DNA of 64,000 nt, from the NCBI GenBank assembly GCA_905206365.1, contig CAJLHF010000004.1, positions 1-64,000 of the forward strand, in the 5' to 3' direction. The notes below the pieces were generated by a model, which searched no databases, had not been told where the DNA came from, and saw only the letters and a program-made list of their open reading frames with translations. Of this stretch, positions 56,706 to 64,000 are shown one piece after another. How positions within the stretch are numbered: the first letter of the stretch is position 1; every line of letters starts with the position of its first letter. The position numbers and the translations under genes were made by a program. This stretch comes from an uncultured Sutterella sp. (lineage in GTDB: Bacteria > Pseudomonadota > Gammaproteobacteria > Burkholderiales > Burkholderiaceae_F).

Positions 56706-57932
56706 CTGGCCGTCTTCCAGATCGATGAGACGCGCGAGGAGAAGGCTTCGCGCGCCTTTCTTGTCTCCGTGCTCATGGGCCGAAACTACTACACGGATTC
56801 GGCCGAAGAGCTTCGCCTTCTCGTTACCTCGGACGGGCTCGAGCCCTGCGGCCTCATGCAGGCCAAACGCGACAAACCCGATCCCGCCACCTATCTCGGC
56901 TCCGGGAAGATCGAGGAATTGAAGACCGTTGCCGAAGAAAGCGGTGCCGACGTCGTCGTCTTCGACGTGGCGCTCTCGGCCGCGCAACAGCGCAACATCG
57001 AGCGAACGATTGAAAAACCCGTGCTCGACCGCACGCAGCTCATTCTCGATATCTTCCGCGCCCGCGCGAAAAGCCGCGAAGGGCGTCTTCAGGTCGAACT
57101 CGCCCGCCTCGAACACCTCTCGACGCGCCTCGTGCGCGGTTGGACTCACTTGGAGCGTCAGCGCGGGGGGCTCTCCAAAACGGGCGGCCCGGGCGAAAAG
57201 CAGATCGAACTCGACCGCCGCATGATCGGCGTGCGCGTGAAGCAGTTGCGCGACCAGTTGAAAAAGCTCGCACGTCAGCGCGGTACGCAACGTCGCGCCC
57301 GCACGCGCGGCGATACCCTTACCGTCTCGCTCGTGGGCTACACGAACGCGGGGAAGTCAACGCTTTTCAACAAACTGACGCGTGCGAGTTCGTACGCGGC
57401 CGACCAGCTTTTCGCTACGCTCGACACGACGGCACGTCGTTGCTGGATCAGCGATGAAGAAACGGTCGTTGCGAGCGACACCGTGGGCTTTATCCGGGGG
57501 CTTCCCCATCAGCTGATCGAAGCTTTCAAGTCGACGCTCGACGAAACCGTGCATGCGGATCTACTTCTGCATGTGGTTGATGCCTCGTCGAACGTACGCG
57601 AAGACCAGATTCGGGAAGTGAATGCCGTGCTCGAAGAAATCGAAGCAGACACGATCCCCGTGATTCTTGTCTACAACAAGATCGACCGTGCGAACCTCGA
57701 ACCCGAAATCGTGCGTCATTCCGACGGGACGCCCAAAGCGGTGTTTCTCTCGGCACTGACGGGCGAAGGGCTTGATTTGCTGCGCAGTGCGATCGGGGAA
57801 TTTTCCGCCAAGTGGCGCGAAGAGAATCCGAACGAGCCGCGCGCTCCGGAACCCTGGGAAGAAGAGCTTGAAGCCGAACACGCGACGAAGACTCCGGAAG
57901 AGGAGCTCCGCGCGCTCGAAGCGCTCCTCTGA
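56706..57932 (+). CDS. hflX: GTPase HflX, probable CTG start
   Basis: A 408-residue ribosome-splitting/rescue GTPase. The N-terminal HflX domain contains YLGSGKIEELK, and the linker LSTRLVRGWTHLERQRGG precedes G1 in VGYTNAGKSTLFN (about 222), G3 DTVGFI and G4 NKID. Homology to E. coli HflX begins upstream of the first ATG (56769), in SRAFLVSVLMGRNYY. The only in-frame initiator-like codon there is CTG 56706, with GGAG seven bases before it inside hfq. GTG 56763 would cut off the first strand. It begins one base after the hfq stop. Confidence 0.88.
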   Translation: MAVFQIDETREEKASRAFLVSVLMGRNYYTDSAEELRLLVTSDGLEPCGLMQAKRDKPDPATYLGSGKIEELKTVAEESGADVVVFDVALSAAQQRNIERTIEKPVLDRTQLILDIFRARAKSREGRLQVELARLEHLSTRLVRGWTHLERQRGGLSKTGGPGEKQIELDRRMIGVRVKQLRDQLKKLARQRGTQRRARTRGDTLTVSLVGYTNAGKSTLFNKLTRASSYAADQLFATLDTTARRCWISDEETVVASDTVGFIRGLPHQLIEAFKSTLDETVHADLLLHVVDASSNVREDQIREVNAVLEEIEADTIPVILVYNKIDRANLEPEIVRHSDGTPKAVFLSALTGEGLDLLRSAIGEFSAKWREENPNEPRAPEPWEEELEAEHATKTPEEELRALEALL

Positions 57933-57965
57933 GGTCGAGCACTGCTACCGATTCGCTTCAAATCG

Positions 57966-58010
57966 ACGAAAACGCCCCGCCTTTCGCATCAAAAGGCGGG
58001 GCGTTTTCGT
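57966..58010. terminator. bidirectional terminator between hflX and the MFS gene
   Basis: ACGAAAACGCCCCGCCTTT and AAAGGCGGGGCGTTTTCGT are exact complements with a short loop, flanked by T/A runs. It ends hflX on one strand and the MFS gene on the other. Confidence 0.95.
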
Positions 58011-58039
58011 AGGGAATTCGGGACGAGCCGTCCCGAACG

Positions 58040-59251
58040 TCACTTGGCGCGGAATCGTCCCGCCGCGAGCGCCACGGCAAGGAGCAACGCCGCTTCGCAG
58101 AGGAAGGCCGTGGAAAGACTCGTACGGTGCGCGACGAAGCCGATCAAGGCGGGCCCCGTCAGGAGCCCCGCATAGCCGAGCGTCGTGGCGCTCGCAAGGG
58201 CCAGAGCCATCGGCATCTCCTTTTGTTCGCCCGTCGCCGCAAAGGCGATCGGGACGATGTTGGAGCTTCCGACGCCGAGAAGGAAGAACGCCAAGAGTGC
58301 CGCTTCCCCCGAGTCCACCCCGACCGCAAGAAGGAGCGCGAGCGCTGCCAGGAACGCCCCCGTGCGCACGGTCGCCCGCGGACCGATCCGGGCGATCAGC
58401 CGGTCGCCGAGAAAGCGCATCACGGTCATCGCCACGGAGAAAAATGCAAAGCCGAGACCTGCGTTTTCAAGGCTCATGCCACGGGTTTCCGTGAGAAAAA
58501 GCCCCGACCAGTCGAGGACCGCACCTTCGGCGAGAAAGAGGATGAAGCAGACTGCGCCGAGAAAGAGCACGCCGCCGCGCGGCAGAACGAAAAGGGGCGT
58601 CTTGTCGCCGCTCTTTTTCTCTTCCCGGCCCGCCTCTTCGATTACCCAGCGACCGACTTTGAACCAGACGAGTACGAAGAGGACCGTGAGGAGCATCGCC
58701 GCCGCAACGGGCGAAAAGGAAAGGTGCAGGAGCGCCGTCATCGCCAACGCGCCAGCGACACCGCCCACGGAATAAAGTGCGTGAAATCCCGAGAGAAGGC
58801 GCTTGGGGCTCCGCGCGTCGACCACGACCGAATGAACGTTCATCCCGACGTCGATTCCGCCGAAGGCCATACCGAAAAGAAGAAGTCCCAGCCCCGTAAC
58901 GAGGGCGCCCGCTAGGGAAGCTGCTTCCAAGGGGAGCCACAGCGTGAGGGCGAGCGCAACGAGGAGTGCGCCGCAGACGGGTACGGAACACGCGAGCACG
59001 CGCCGTGCGCCGGCCCGCGCGACCCACGCGCCCGCCGCAGGCATGGCGATCAGCCCCCCGAGGCCGAGTGCGAGCAGCAAAAGTCCGAAGCTTCCTTCGT
59101 CAAGCCCGAGGTGTGTTTTGACGAAGGGAACGAGCGAGGCCCAGACGGCCATGAAAAAGCCCGCGATGAAAAAGGAGAGGCGGGTGGCGTGGTGTTCGCG
59201 GGGAATTTCCGACCACCACGGGCGGGAGGGACGGGGGGCGAAAGCGGACAT
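58040..59251 (-). CDS. MFS transporter, YbjJ-like
   Basis: A 403-residue major facilitator with 12 predicted TM helices. The N-terminal half has FIAGFFMAVWASLVPFVKTHLGLDEG and GGIDVGMNVHSV, which recall the YbjJ/FucP-like group of uncharacterised MFS permeases. ATG 59251 is preferred over TTG 59266; neither has a good ribosome site. It is last in the minus-strand cassette inserted between hflX and hflK. The substrate is unknown. Confidence 0.8.
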   Translation of the reverse strand: MSAFAPRPSRPWWSEIPREHHATRLSFFIAGFFMAVWASLVPFVKTHLGLDEGSFGLLLLALGLGGLIAMPAAGAWVARAGARRVLACSVPVCGALLVALALTLWLPLEAASLAGALVTGLGLLLFGMAFGGIDVGMNVHSVVVDARSPKRLLSGFHALYSVGGVAGALAMTALLHLSFSPVAAAMLLTVLFVLVWFKVGRWVIEEAGREEKKSGDKTPLFVLPRGGVLFLGAVCFILFLAEGAVLDWSGLFLTETRGMSLENAGLGFAFFSVAMTVMRFLGDRLIARIGPRATVRTGAFLAALALLLAVGVDSGEAALLAFFLLGVGSSNIVPIAFAATGEQKEMPMALALASATTLGYAGLLTGPALIGFVAHRTSLSTAFLCEAALLLAVALAAGRFRAK

Positions 59252-59335
59252 AAGGAAAAGAGACAACGAAGGCCGCGCCCGCAGGCGTTCGGGCGCGGCG
59301 TGAGGAGGACGGGAGAAAACCGAAAGCGTTCGACC

Positions 59336-60043
59336 TCAGGGAAGAAGGGCTTCCGTGTGAACACGCTTCGGATCGCATCCGAGCCCGATCACGGCTTCGG
59401 CCATGGAATTCATGAAGCCCTCGCTACCACACGCGTAGACGGTGCGGTTCGCAACGTCGGGGCAGTATTCGAGGATGCGTTCGGCCGTGAGGCGCCCCGC
59501 GGGTTCGCCGGGGAGGGGATCTTCCTTCACGAAGGGAAGGAAGGTGAGCTCTTCGCGGCACTCGGCGAGCGTGCGCCAGAGTTTGCCGAAGACGACCGAC
59601 GCCTGGTTGCGCGCGCAGTAGAGCACCGTAACGGGTGTGCCCGGACGGCGAATGAGAAGGTCGCGTGCAATCGACATCACGGGCGTGACACCGATCCCCG
59701 CGGCGATGAGAAGGAAGGGCCCCGGGTCCTTTTCGTCGACGACGAAGTCGCCCATCGGTTCCGAGATCGAGAAGCGGGCCCCGACGGGTACGTCCTTCGT
59801 GATCCAACCGGAGCCTCGGCCGCCCGGAACGCACCGAACGGTGAGTGTTGTGAATTCGCACGAGTCGCAGGTCGACGAGACCGTCCAGCACCGAACGAGC
59901 CCCGTGTTTCCGATCGGAACCATCACGAATTGGCCCGCCTTGGGGCGGAACGTTTTCGGAGTTTCGAGTTGAATCGTCCAGGTGTCGGGCGTTTCGCAAA
60001 CGCGCCCGTGAAGCGTCACGGGTACGGTAAAGGGCATCGTCAT
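59336..60043 (-). CDS. ferredoxin-NADP reductase-like flavoprotein without a ferredoxin domain
   Basis: A 235-residue oxidoreductase. The FAD-binding barrel (about 1-100) has RCWTVSS in place of the usual RxYS motif, and the NAD(P) domain has IAAGIGVTPVMSIAR (about 112) and YACGSEGFMNSM near the end. Hcr-type and phthalate-dioxygenase-type reductases carry an extra 2Fe-2S domain; it is absent here, so the enzyme must pass electrons to a separate partner. No such partner gene is adjacent. Confidence 0.82.
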   Translation of the reverse strand: MTMPFTVPVTLHGRVCETPDTWTIQLETPKTFRPKAGQFVMVPIGNTGLVRCWTVSSTCDSCEFTTLTVRCVPGGRGSGWITKDVPVGARFSISEPMGDFVVDEKDPGPFLLIAAGIGVTPVMSIARDLLIRRPGTPVTVLYCARNQASVVFGKLWRTLAECREELTFLPFVKEDPLPGEPAGRLTAERILEYCPDVANRTVYACGSEGFMNSMAEAVIGLGCDPKRVHTEALLP

Positions 60044-60144
60044 AAAGCCTCCGCGAAGAGAGTGTTTGAGCGTGACCGAGTATAGACCGCGCGCCCCGAA
60101 ACGTCGGACCGACAGGGAGGAAGTGAGAAAGAAAACGGGAAAAC

Positions 60145-60181
60145 AAAAAACTCCGACGCAACCGCACGGGGTCCGTCGGAG
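60145..60181 (-). terminator. terminator between the M20 peptidase and the flavin reductase
   Basis: On the minus strand CTCCGACG pairs with CGTCGGAG (60181-60174 with 60158-60151), followed by six T. A second hairpin (CCGCTTT/AAAGCGG, about 60196-60224) lies just before it. Confidence 0.85.
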
Positions 60182-60245
60182 TTTCGGGGAAGGAGAAAGC
60201 GGCCGGAACCTCTCCCGCCGCTTTTTTCACGCTTTGCCCGAGTGC

Positions 60246-61367
60246 TCAAACGAGCGAGAAGAAACGGCGTACCATGCGGATGCGTTCTTCGACCGTATCG
60301 AGGCGCAGGAACTCCTTGTCGCAGTGGAAGCCCCCGCCCGCAGGGCCGCAGCCGTCGATCACGGGAACGCGCATGGCGGCGATGTGGTTGCCGTCGGAGC
60401 CGCCGCCCGCATCGATCCACGAGGCTTCGAACCCTTCGAGACGGGCCGCTTCGGTAATTTTCGCCACGAGTTCCTTCGTGTCGGGAGAAAGCGGCATGGC
60501 GGGCGAGCGGTTGAGCATTTCGATCGTCTGCGTGACGCCTTTGACCCAGGTCGAATCGGCCAGTTCGCGCAACGCCCGGTCGAGCGACGCGTGGTGTTCG
60601 TCGAACCAGTAGCGCGTGTCGATTTCGACCGTGCAGCGGTCCGAGATGACGTTCGAGACGGTGCCCCCGTGGATGACGCCCGGGTTCACGGTCGTGCCGA
60701 GCGATTCGTCGGCAAGACCGTACGCGGCGAGCGCGAAACGCATCGCGGCGATGTTGGCGTTGCGGCCGTCCTTGGGGTTGTTGCCCGCATGCGAGGAGAC
60801 CCCTTTGAAAGTGACGCGGTAGCTTGCAACACCCTTACGGGAGCGCACGAGTTCGCCGCCCGCACGAGCCGCTTCGAAAACGAGCACGTTGCGCGCCTTT
60901 TTGCCGTGCTCGCAGAGCCAGGCGGTCGAGGCTTTCGAACCGGTTTCTTCGTCGGGGTTGAAGGCGCAGCAAATCGACAGACGTTCGAGGTCCTTCGGGT
61001 CCGCGGTCTTGCAGGCGTAATAGGCGGCCAGAACCCCGCCCTTGCAGTCGGAGCAACCCGGGCCGTAGGCACGGTCGCCTTCGACGCGCAGGGGGCGCTC
61101 CGCCGCCGTACCGTCGGGGAAGACCGTATCAAGGTGCCCGTTCATCATCACGTCGTAGTGATCGGCATCGGGCTTGTTGCGGCAGAGAAGCCCTTTGCCG
61201 ACGGAGGGGCCGAGGTCGACGAGTTCACAAACGAAGCCGATCGACTCGAAGTAGCCCTTCATGATTTCCGCGGCGCGCGTCACGCCCGCACGGTTGGCGG
61301 TTCCGCAGTCGAGATTGACGAGCGGCTCGAGATCCTTGAGGTAATCGTTGAGCAGGGTCATGATCAA
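60246..61367 (-). CDS. M20 family metallopeptidase, carboxypeptidase G2-like
   Basis: A 373-residue di-zinc peptidase. The ligands are H78 and D80 in NGHLDTVFP, D107 in YGPGCSDCKGG, E140/E141 in NPDEETGS, a later acidic ligand, and the C-terminal His in GFHCDKEF. The dimerisation domain contains SSHAGNNPKDGRNANI. Closest in pattern are glutamate carboxypeptidases that remove C-terminal Glu; the substrate is unproven. It follows yjiG after a terminator, suggesting partial uncoupling. Confidence 0.87.
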   Translation of the reverse strand: MIMTLLNDYLKDLEPLVNLDCGTANRAGVTRAAEIMKGYFESIGFVCELVDLGPSVGKGLLCRNKPDADHYDVMMNGHLDTVFPDGTAAERPLRVEGDRAYGPGCSDCKGGVLAAYYACKTADPKDLERLSICCAFNPDEETGSKASTAWLCEHGKKARNVLVFEAARAGGELVRSRKGVASYRVTFKGVSSHAGNNPKDGRNANIAAMRFALAAYGLADESLGTTVNPGVIHGGTVSNVISDRCTVEIDTRYWFDEHHASLDRALRELADSTWVKGVTQTIEMLNRSPAMPLSPDTKELVAKITEAARLEGFEASWIDAGGGSDGNHIAAMRVPVIDGCGPAGGGFHCDKEFLRLDTVEERIRMVRRFFSLV

Positions 61368-61383
61368 GTGGATTCTTCAAAAA

Positions 61384-61420
61384 CAAAAAAATACCGCCGG
61401 TCCCCGAAGAGGCCGGCGGT
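61384..61420 (-). terminator. terminator after yjiG
   Basis: On the minus strand ACCGCCGG (61420-61413) pairs with CCGGCGGT (61400-61393) and is followed by A and seven T. It separates yjiHG from the peptidase gene. Confidence 0.88.
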
Positions 61421-61434
61421 CGTCGATCGATGCG

Positions 61435-61908
61435 TCAGGCAAAGAAGCGCATGAGGATCATGCCGATGCAGGCCATGAGAATGCTGTTGAGCATCAGCAC
61501 GGGCCAATACTTCTTAGGCACGTTCGCAACGCCGAGGAGGCGTCCCAGGTACTGAATCTGCGAGGCCATCAGAATGAGGGCGGGCGCGAGAATCGTGACG
61601 TCGTGCCCGTTGAGCGTGCCGCTCGCGGCCAGGCTCGCCGCCACGCCGACGCCCGCGCCGCACGAGAGCCACGTCGCAAGAAGGACCGAGAGGGCTTCGC
61701 CCGGAAGGCCGAAGACGCCCATGACGCCGCCGAAGTTTTCGCCGAGGAACGACATCACGCCGAAGAGTTGCAGCATGTACGTGAGGACGAACGCCATGAG
61801 TACGTTGGGCAACAGGCTGTAGAGGCCGATGTTGAGACCCTTCTTCGTCCCGACGATGAAGATGTCGAACGGGTTGTTGCTCTTCGTTTCGGTGGAATTA
61901 CTGCTCAT
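61435..61908 (-). CDS. yjiG: YjiG-like inner-membrane protein (nucleoside-recognition/Gate family)
   Basis: A 157-residue membrane protein with four to five TM helices and the Gate/SpmB-type motif LPGEALSVLLATWLSCGAGVGVAASLAASG. In E. coli yjiH-yjiG lie beside iadA (isoaspartyl dipeptidase), and here beside an M20 peptidase, which points to a link with peptide or amino-acid transport. Its start overlaps the yjiH end by 11 bases. Confidence 0.85.
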   Translation of the reverse strand: MSSNSTETKSNNPFDIFIVGTKKGLNIGLYSLLPNVLMAFVLTYMLQLFGVMSFLGENFGGVMGVFGLPGEALSVLLATWLSCGAGVGVAASLAASGTLNGHDVTILAPALILMASQIQYLGRLLGVANVPKKYWPVLMLNSILMACIGMILMRFFA

Positions 61909-62578
61909 TTTCGAAATCCTTCCTGTAGACGGTGTGCAAGAGCGAGCGGATGAACATGCCGCCCACGAACTTCAAGCAAAGAATGATGACCATCGGGATC
62001 CAGACGGCGCAGGTGAACATGCCGAAGAGGGCCGAAACGGTTGAGTAGTAGTTGCTGATGCAACCCGCCCCCGAATACTGCCAGGCGCAGATCGTCACGA
62101 GGTTGCGTTTCGTGATGTGGCCTTCGTCGTAAAGGGCGCGCGTGATCGCGGCACCGCCGTCGGTACTCTGCAGGTCGGTGATGAGCGCAAGGCCCGTCTT
62201 CCCGGGAACGCCGAGGAGCGGACGAAGGAGCGGGGTGAGGAGCACCTGAGCGGCACGCAGAGCGCCGTAGTGCTCGAGTACTTCGATGAGGCCCATGGCG
62301 AGCATGACGCCCGGAATGAGGGAGAGCGAGAAAAGGAAGCCCGCACGAGCGCTGAGGCCGCCCGCACCGGTGAAGTTGTTCTTCGACTCGGCGATCGTGC
62401 CGAATTTGCCGATCAGAGTCGTGTAGTCGAATGCGCCGAGCCATTGCTGGGATTCGGGCATGTTGTAAAAGACGCCGGAGAAATAGATGATGGCGAAGGC
62501 CAGGGCAATGTAGGCCCCGATACCCGCCTTGGGATTCTCTTCAGAGGCGTTTGCCTGCTGGGAGGGGGTGTCGGACAT
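61898..62578 (-). CDS. yjiH: YjiH-like inner-membrane protein (nucleoside-recognition/Gate family)
   Basis: A 226-residue membrane protein with five or six TM helices. GLALITDLQSTDGGAAITRALYDEG is the Gate-domain hallmark, in which a polar loop interrupts a helix. GAGGAA lies five bases before the ATG. It is probably a two-component permease with YjiG. It leads the cassette between hflX and hflK. Confidence 0.85.
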   Translation of the reverse strand: MSDTPSQQANASEENPKAGIGAYIALAFAIIYFSGVFYNMPESQQWLGAFDYTTLIGKFGTIAESKNNFTGAGGLSARAGFLFSLSLIPGVMLAMGLIEVLEHYGALRAAQVLLTPLLRPLLGVPGKTGLALITDLQSTDGGAAITRALYDEGHITKRNLVTICAWQYSGAGCISNYYSTVSALFGMFTCAVWIPMVIILCLKFVGGMFIRSLLHTVYRKDFENEQ

Positions 62579-62608
62579 AAGGGTTCCTCTGTAATCAGGG
62601 TCGAAGAT

Positions 62609-62622
62609 GTTACTTTTGTAAC
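62609..62622 (-). promoter_or_regulatory. operator-like palindrome upstream of yjiH
   Basis: GTTAC-TTTT-GTAAC is a perfect 5-4-5 inverted repeat about 31 bp before the yjiH ATG. Its place suggests a repressor site. The regulator is unknown. Confidence 0.45.
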
Positions 62623-62684
62623 CTCCAAGTCCTCTATCCTACGGAGAAGGCGCGCCCGATGCGTAGGGTATCTGTCGTATGGGG

Positions 62685-62737
62685 TTTGACGGTCGGGGCC
62701 CTTGATTTTTCTCGGTACATCAGGGGTATCCGTCAAA
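62685..62737. other. nested two-stem hairpin element
   Basis: Outer stem TTTGACGG (62685-62692) pairs with CCGTCAAA (62730-62737). Inner stem CCCTTGAT (62699-62706) pairs with ATCAGGGG (62719-62726) with one G-U, loop of 12. Two 8-bp stems in one 53-base unit are unlikely by chance. There is no T tract on either side. Confidence 0.6.
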
Positions 62738-62978
62738 AGAGGGGGCGGTTTCATCGGCCAACCCGTTCGGATTCGCCCGAAAAGTCCGTACGGCGCGGGA
62801 ATCGGACGGAATGTGTTCGGGATTCGGGTATGCGAGAGGGGGGATTTTCTTTGCGAATCATTGCGAAAGAACGTATCCCGACACGGCTTTCGATACAATT
62901 TCCTGATCGAAAATACGGGACGTTTCCGTGCCCCCAAGCGCGTCGAATCGTCCTACGGACAATCGGAGAACACCATCC

Positions 62979-64000
62979 ATGTCGCTCAATGACCCCCATT
63001 GGGGCCGCGGTTCCGACGAGCCGCAAGACACGAAAAAGGACGAGGGTCGCGAAGAGACGCCCGCGGGCGGGCGCAACAACGGTCGCGACGACTACAACGA
63101 CCGCGACGATCGAAACGATCGCGACGACATCCCTTCGCGCAATGCGCGCAATCGTCGCACCGACCGCGACAATCGCGACGACGGGGAGGGAGACGAACTC
63201 GACCGTCTCTGGCGCAATTTCACCGACATGATCAATGACGCGATGGGCGGTCGCAACGAGAATCGTCGTCGCGAGGATCTGCGCTCGCGTTTGAAGTCGC
63301 GCGACGACTTCTCGTACGAGGATGATCGCCGTCGCAACGAAGACGACCGCGACGAGGATCCTGCAGCGGGTCCGCGCGTGCGACCCGAACCGCACCGCGA
63401 ATCCGAACCCGTCTCGCCCCTCGAAGCCTTCCGCCGTGCTCGGGAGCGAGAACGCCGTTCGGGCGGCGCGGGGCGTCGCGGAGAGAAGCGCTCGGGCTTC
63501 GGTGCGGGGGTTTTCCTGGCGTTTGTCGTTGCGGGTTGGGCCGCTTCGGGCTTTTATATCGTGCCCGAAGGGCAAACGGGCGTCGTGACGACGTTCGGTC
63601 GCTACGCCGAGTCGACCATGCCGGGCTTTCACTGGCATATGCCCGCTCCCGTTCAGAGCGTGCAACTCGTCGATGTGAGCAGCGTGCGCACGACCGAAAT
63701 CGGCGGTTCCGCGAGCTCGAACCGTCTGCGCGAAGCGCTCATGCTCACCGACGATGAAAACATCGTCGACGTGCAGTTCACCGTCCAGTACCGCATCAAG
63801 CCCGAAACGGGCGCGAAGGACTACCTCTTCAACACGCGCGCGCCCGACACGTCGGTCGTGCAGGCGGCCGAGTCGGCCATGCGCGAAGTGGTCGGTCGCA
63901 AGACGATGGACAGCATCCTTTTCGAATCGAAGGCCGAAATCGCCGAAGCCGTGAAGGCTTCGATGCAGTCGATGCTCGACCGGTATTCGACCGGGATCGA
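62979..64000 (+). CDS. hflK: FtsH protease activity modulator HflK (partial, runs off the window)
   Basis: The first 340 residues of an SPFH-family membrane protein that with HflC surrounds and modulates FtsH. The N-terminal about 173 residues are cytoplasmic and low-complexity, rich in Asp, Arg and Asn (GRDDYNDRDDRNDRDD around 36-50), roughly 95 residues longer than in E. coli. The TM helix is at about 174-194 (FGAGVFLAFVVAGWAASGF), followed by the band-7 domain (VPEGQTGVVTTFGRYAE). ATG 62979 follows GGAG. The gene continues past base 64000; hflC should follow. Confidence 0.93.
   Translation, partial: MSLNDPHWGRGSDEPQDTKKDEGREETPAGGRNNGRDDYNDRDDRNDRDDIPSRNARNRRTDRDNRDDGEGDELDRLWRNFTDMINDAMGGRNENRRREDLRSRLKSRDDFSYEDDRRRNEDDRDEDPAAGPRVRPEPHRESEPVSPLEAFRRARERERRSGGAGRRGEKRSGFGAGVFLAFVVAGWAASGFYIVPEGQTGVVTTFGRYAESTMPGFHWHMPAPVQSVQLVDVSSVRTTEIGGSASSNRLREALMLTDDENIVDVQFTVQYRIKPETGAKDYLFNTRAPDTSVVQAAESAMREVVGRKTMDSILFESKAEIAEAVKASMQSMLDRYSTGI

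Larger units (their letters stand above)
62579..62978. other. intergenic region between yjiH and hflK
   Basis: A 400-bp divergent control region. It holds a palindrome at 62609-62622 and a nested hairpin at 62685-62737. A tandem TTGCGAA repeat 10 bp apart lies at 62851-62867, and a TACAAT -10-like box at 62894-62899, 80 bp before hflK. No protein gene is supported. Confidence 0.6.

Noticed and set aside
62979..63250. Tandem CGCGAC / GACGAC nucleotide repeats as a separate repeat element or CRISPR-like array
   Set aside because: The units are irregular, lie in frame within hflK and simply encode its Asp/Arg-rich tail; there are no spacer-repeat units.

Overview
The window looks like a chromosomal segment of a high-GC betaproteobacterium. 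The gene orders are the usual betaproteobacterial ones: LMW-PTP-iscRSUA-hscBA-fdx-iscX, prfB-lysS, thrS-infC-rpmI-rplT-pheST-ihfA, and ndk-rlmN-rodZ-ispG-hisS-yfgM-bamB-der-hfq-hflX-hflK. A large autotransporter, the yjiHG pair and the lack of rpoS next to nlpD fit Burkholderiales of the Sutterellaceae type (Sutterella or Parasutterella relatives). That placement is an inference from memory of gene orders, not a database result. I see no phage, insertion sequence, CRISPR array or plasmid functions; this is mostly core genome with a few accessory cassettes.

Layout. 1-1870: an LDH2-type dehydrogenase and a tandem tRNA-Asn pair. 2.0-4.8 kb: uvrB and a small tyrosine phosphatase. 4.9-10.7 kb: the whole Isc/Hsc iron-sulfur operon, led by a promoter with two IscR-like sites. 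10.7-17.3 kb (minus strand): an RpfE-like gene, recJ, prfB with its programmed frameshift, lysS and a NUDIX gene. 17.4-20.3 kb: LolC/E-LolD lipoprotein exporter and a TatD nuclease. 20.5-22.9 kb: a type V autotransporter. 23.1-25.2 kb: relA. 25.4-25.7 kb: two tRNA-Val genes. 25.7-33.3 kb: thrS-infC-rpmI-rplT-pheS-pheT-ihfA, with strong RNA hairpins in several junctions. 33.4 kb: tRNA-Pro(GGG). 33.5-39.8 kb: a complete phosphate operon pstSCAB-phoU-phoBR behind a four-half-site Pho box. 40.1-42.6 kb: a transporter plus an M20 amidohydrolase. 42.9-46.3 kb: surE-nlpD-rlmD without rpoS. 47.3-57.9 kb: ndk to hflX. 58.0-62.6 kb (minus strand): a cassette (yjiH, yjiG, M20 peptidase, flavin reductase, MFS) that splits hflX from hflK. 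63.0-64.0 kb: the start of hflK.

The most interesting signal is the region between the second tRNA-Val and thrS. It has a 19-codon leader ORF with tandem Thr codons, a preemptor stem that includes those codons, an antiterminator that copies the 5' arm of the terminator, and a strong intrinsic terminator just before thrS. This is the architecture of a ribosome-mediated transcription attenuator responding to charged tRNA-Thr. Other items for follow-up are a weaker Phe-codon leader plus terminator before pheS, non-AUG starts for infC (AUA) and hflX (CUG), a 14-bp perfect hairpin between infC and rpmI, a nested hairpin of unknown role upstream of hflK, and two separate transporter-plus-M20-peptidase modules.

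How the genes work together: the Isc operon supplies clusters to several enzymes in the window (ispG, rlmN, rlmD, fdx). The translation block (thrS, pheST, lysS, hisS, infC, ribosomal proteins, prfB, tRNAs) and relA link amino-acid supply to growth. The Lol, BamB, RodZ, NlpD, YfgM and autotransporter genes concern the envelope. The two peptidase modules suggest a peptide- and amino-acid-scavenging lifestyle.
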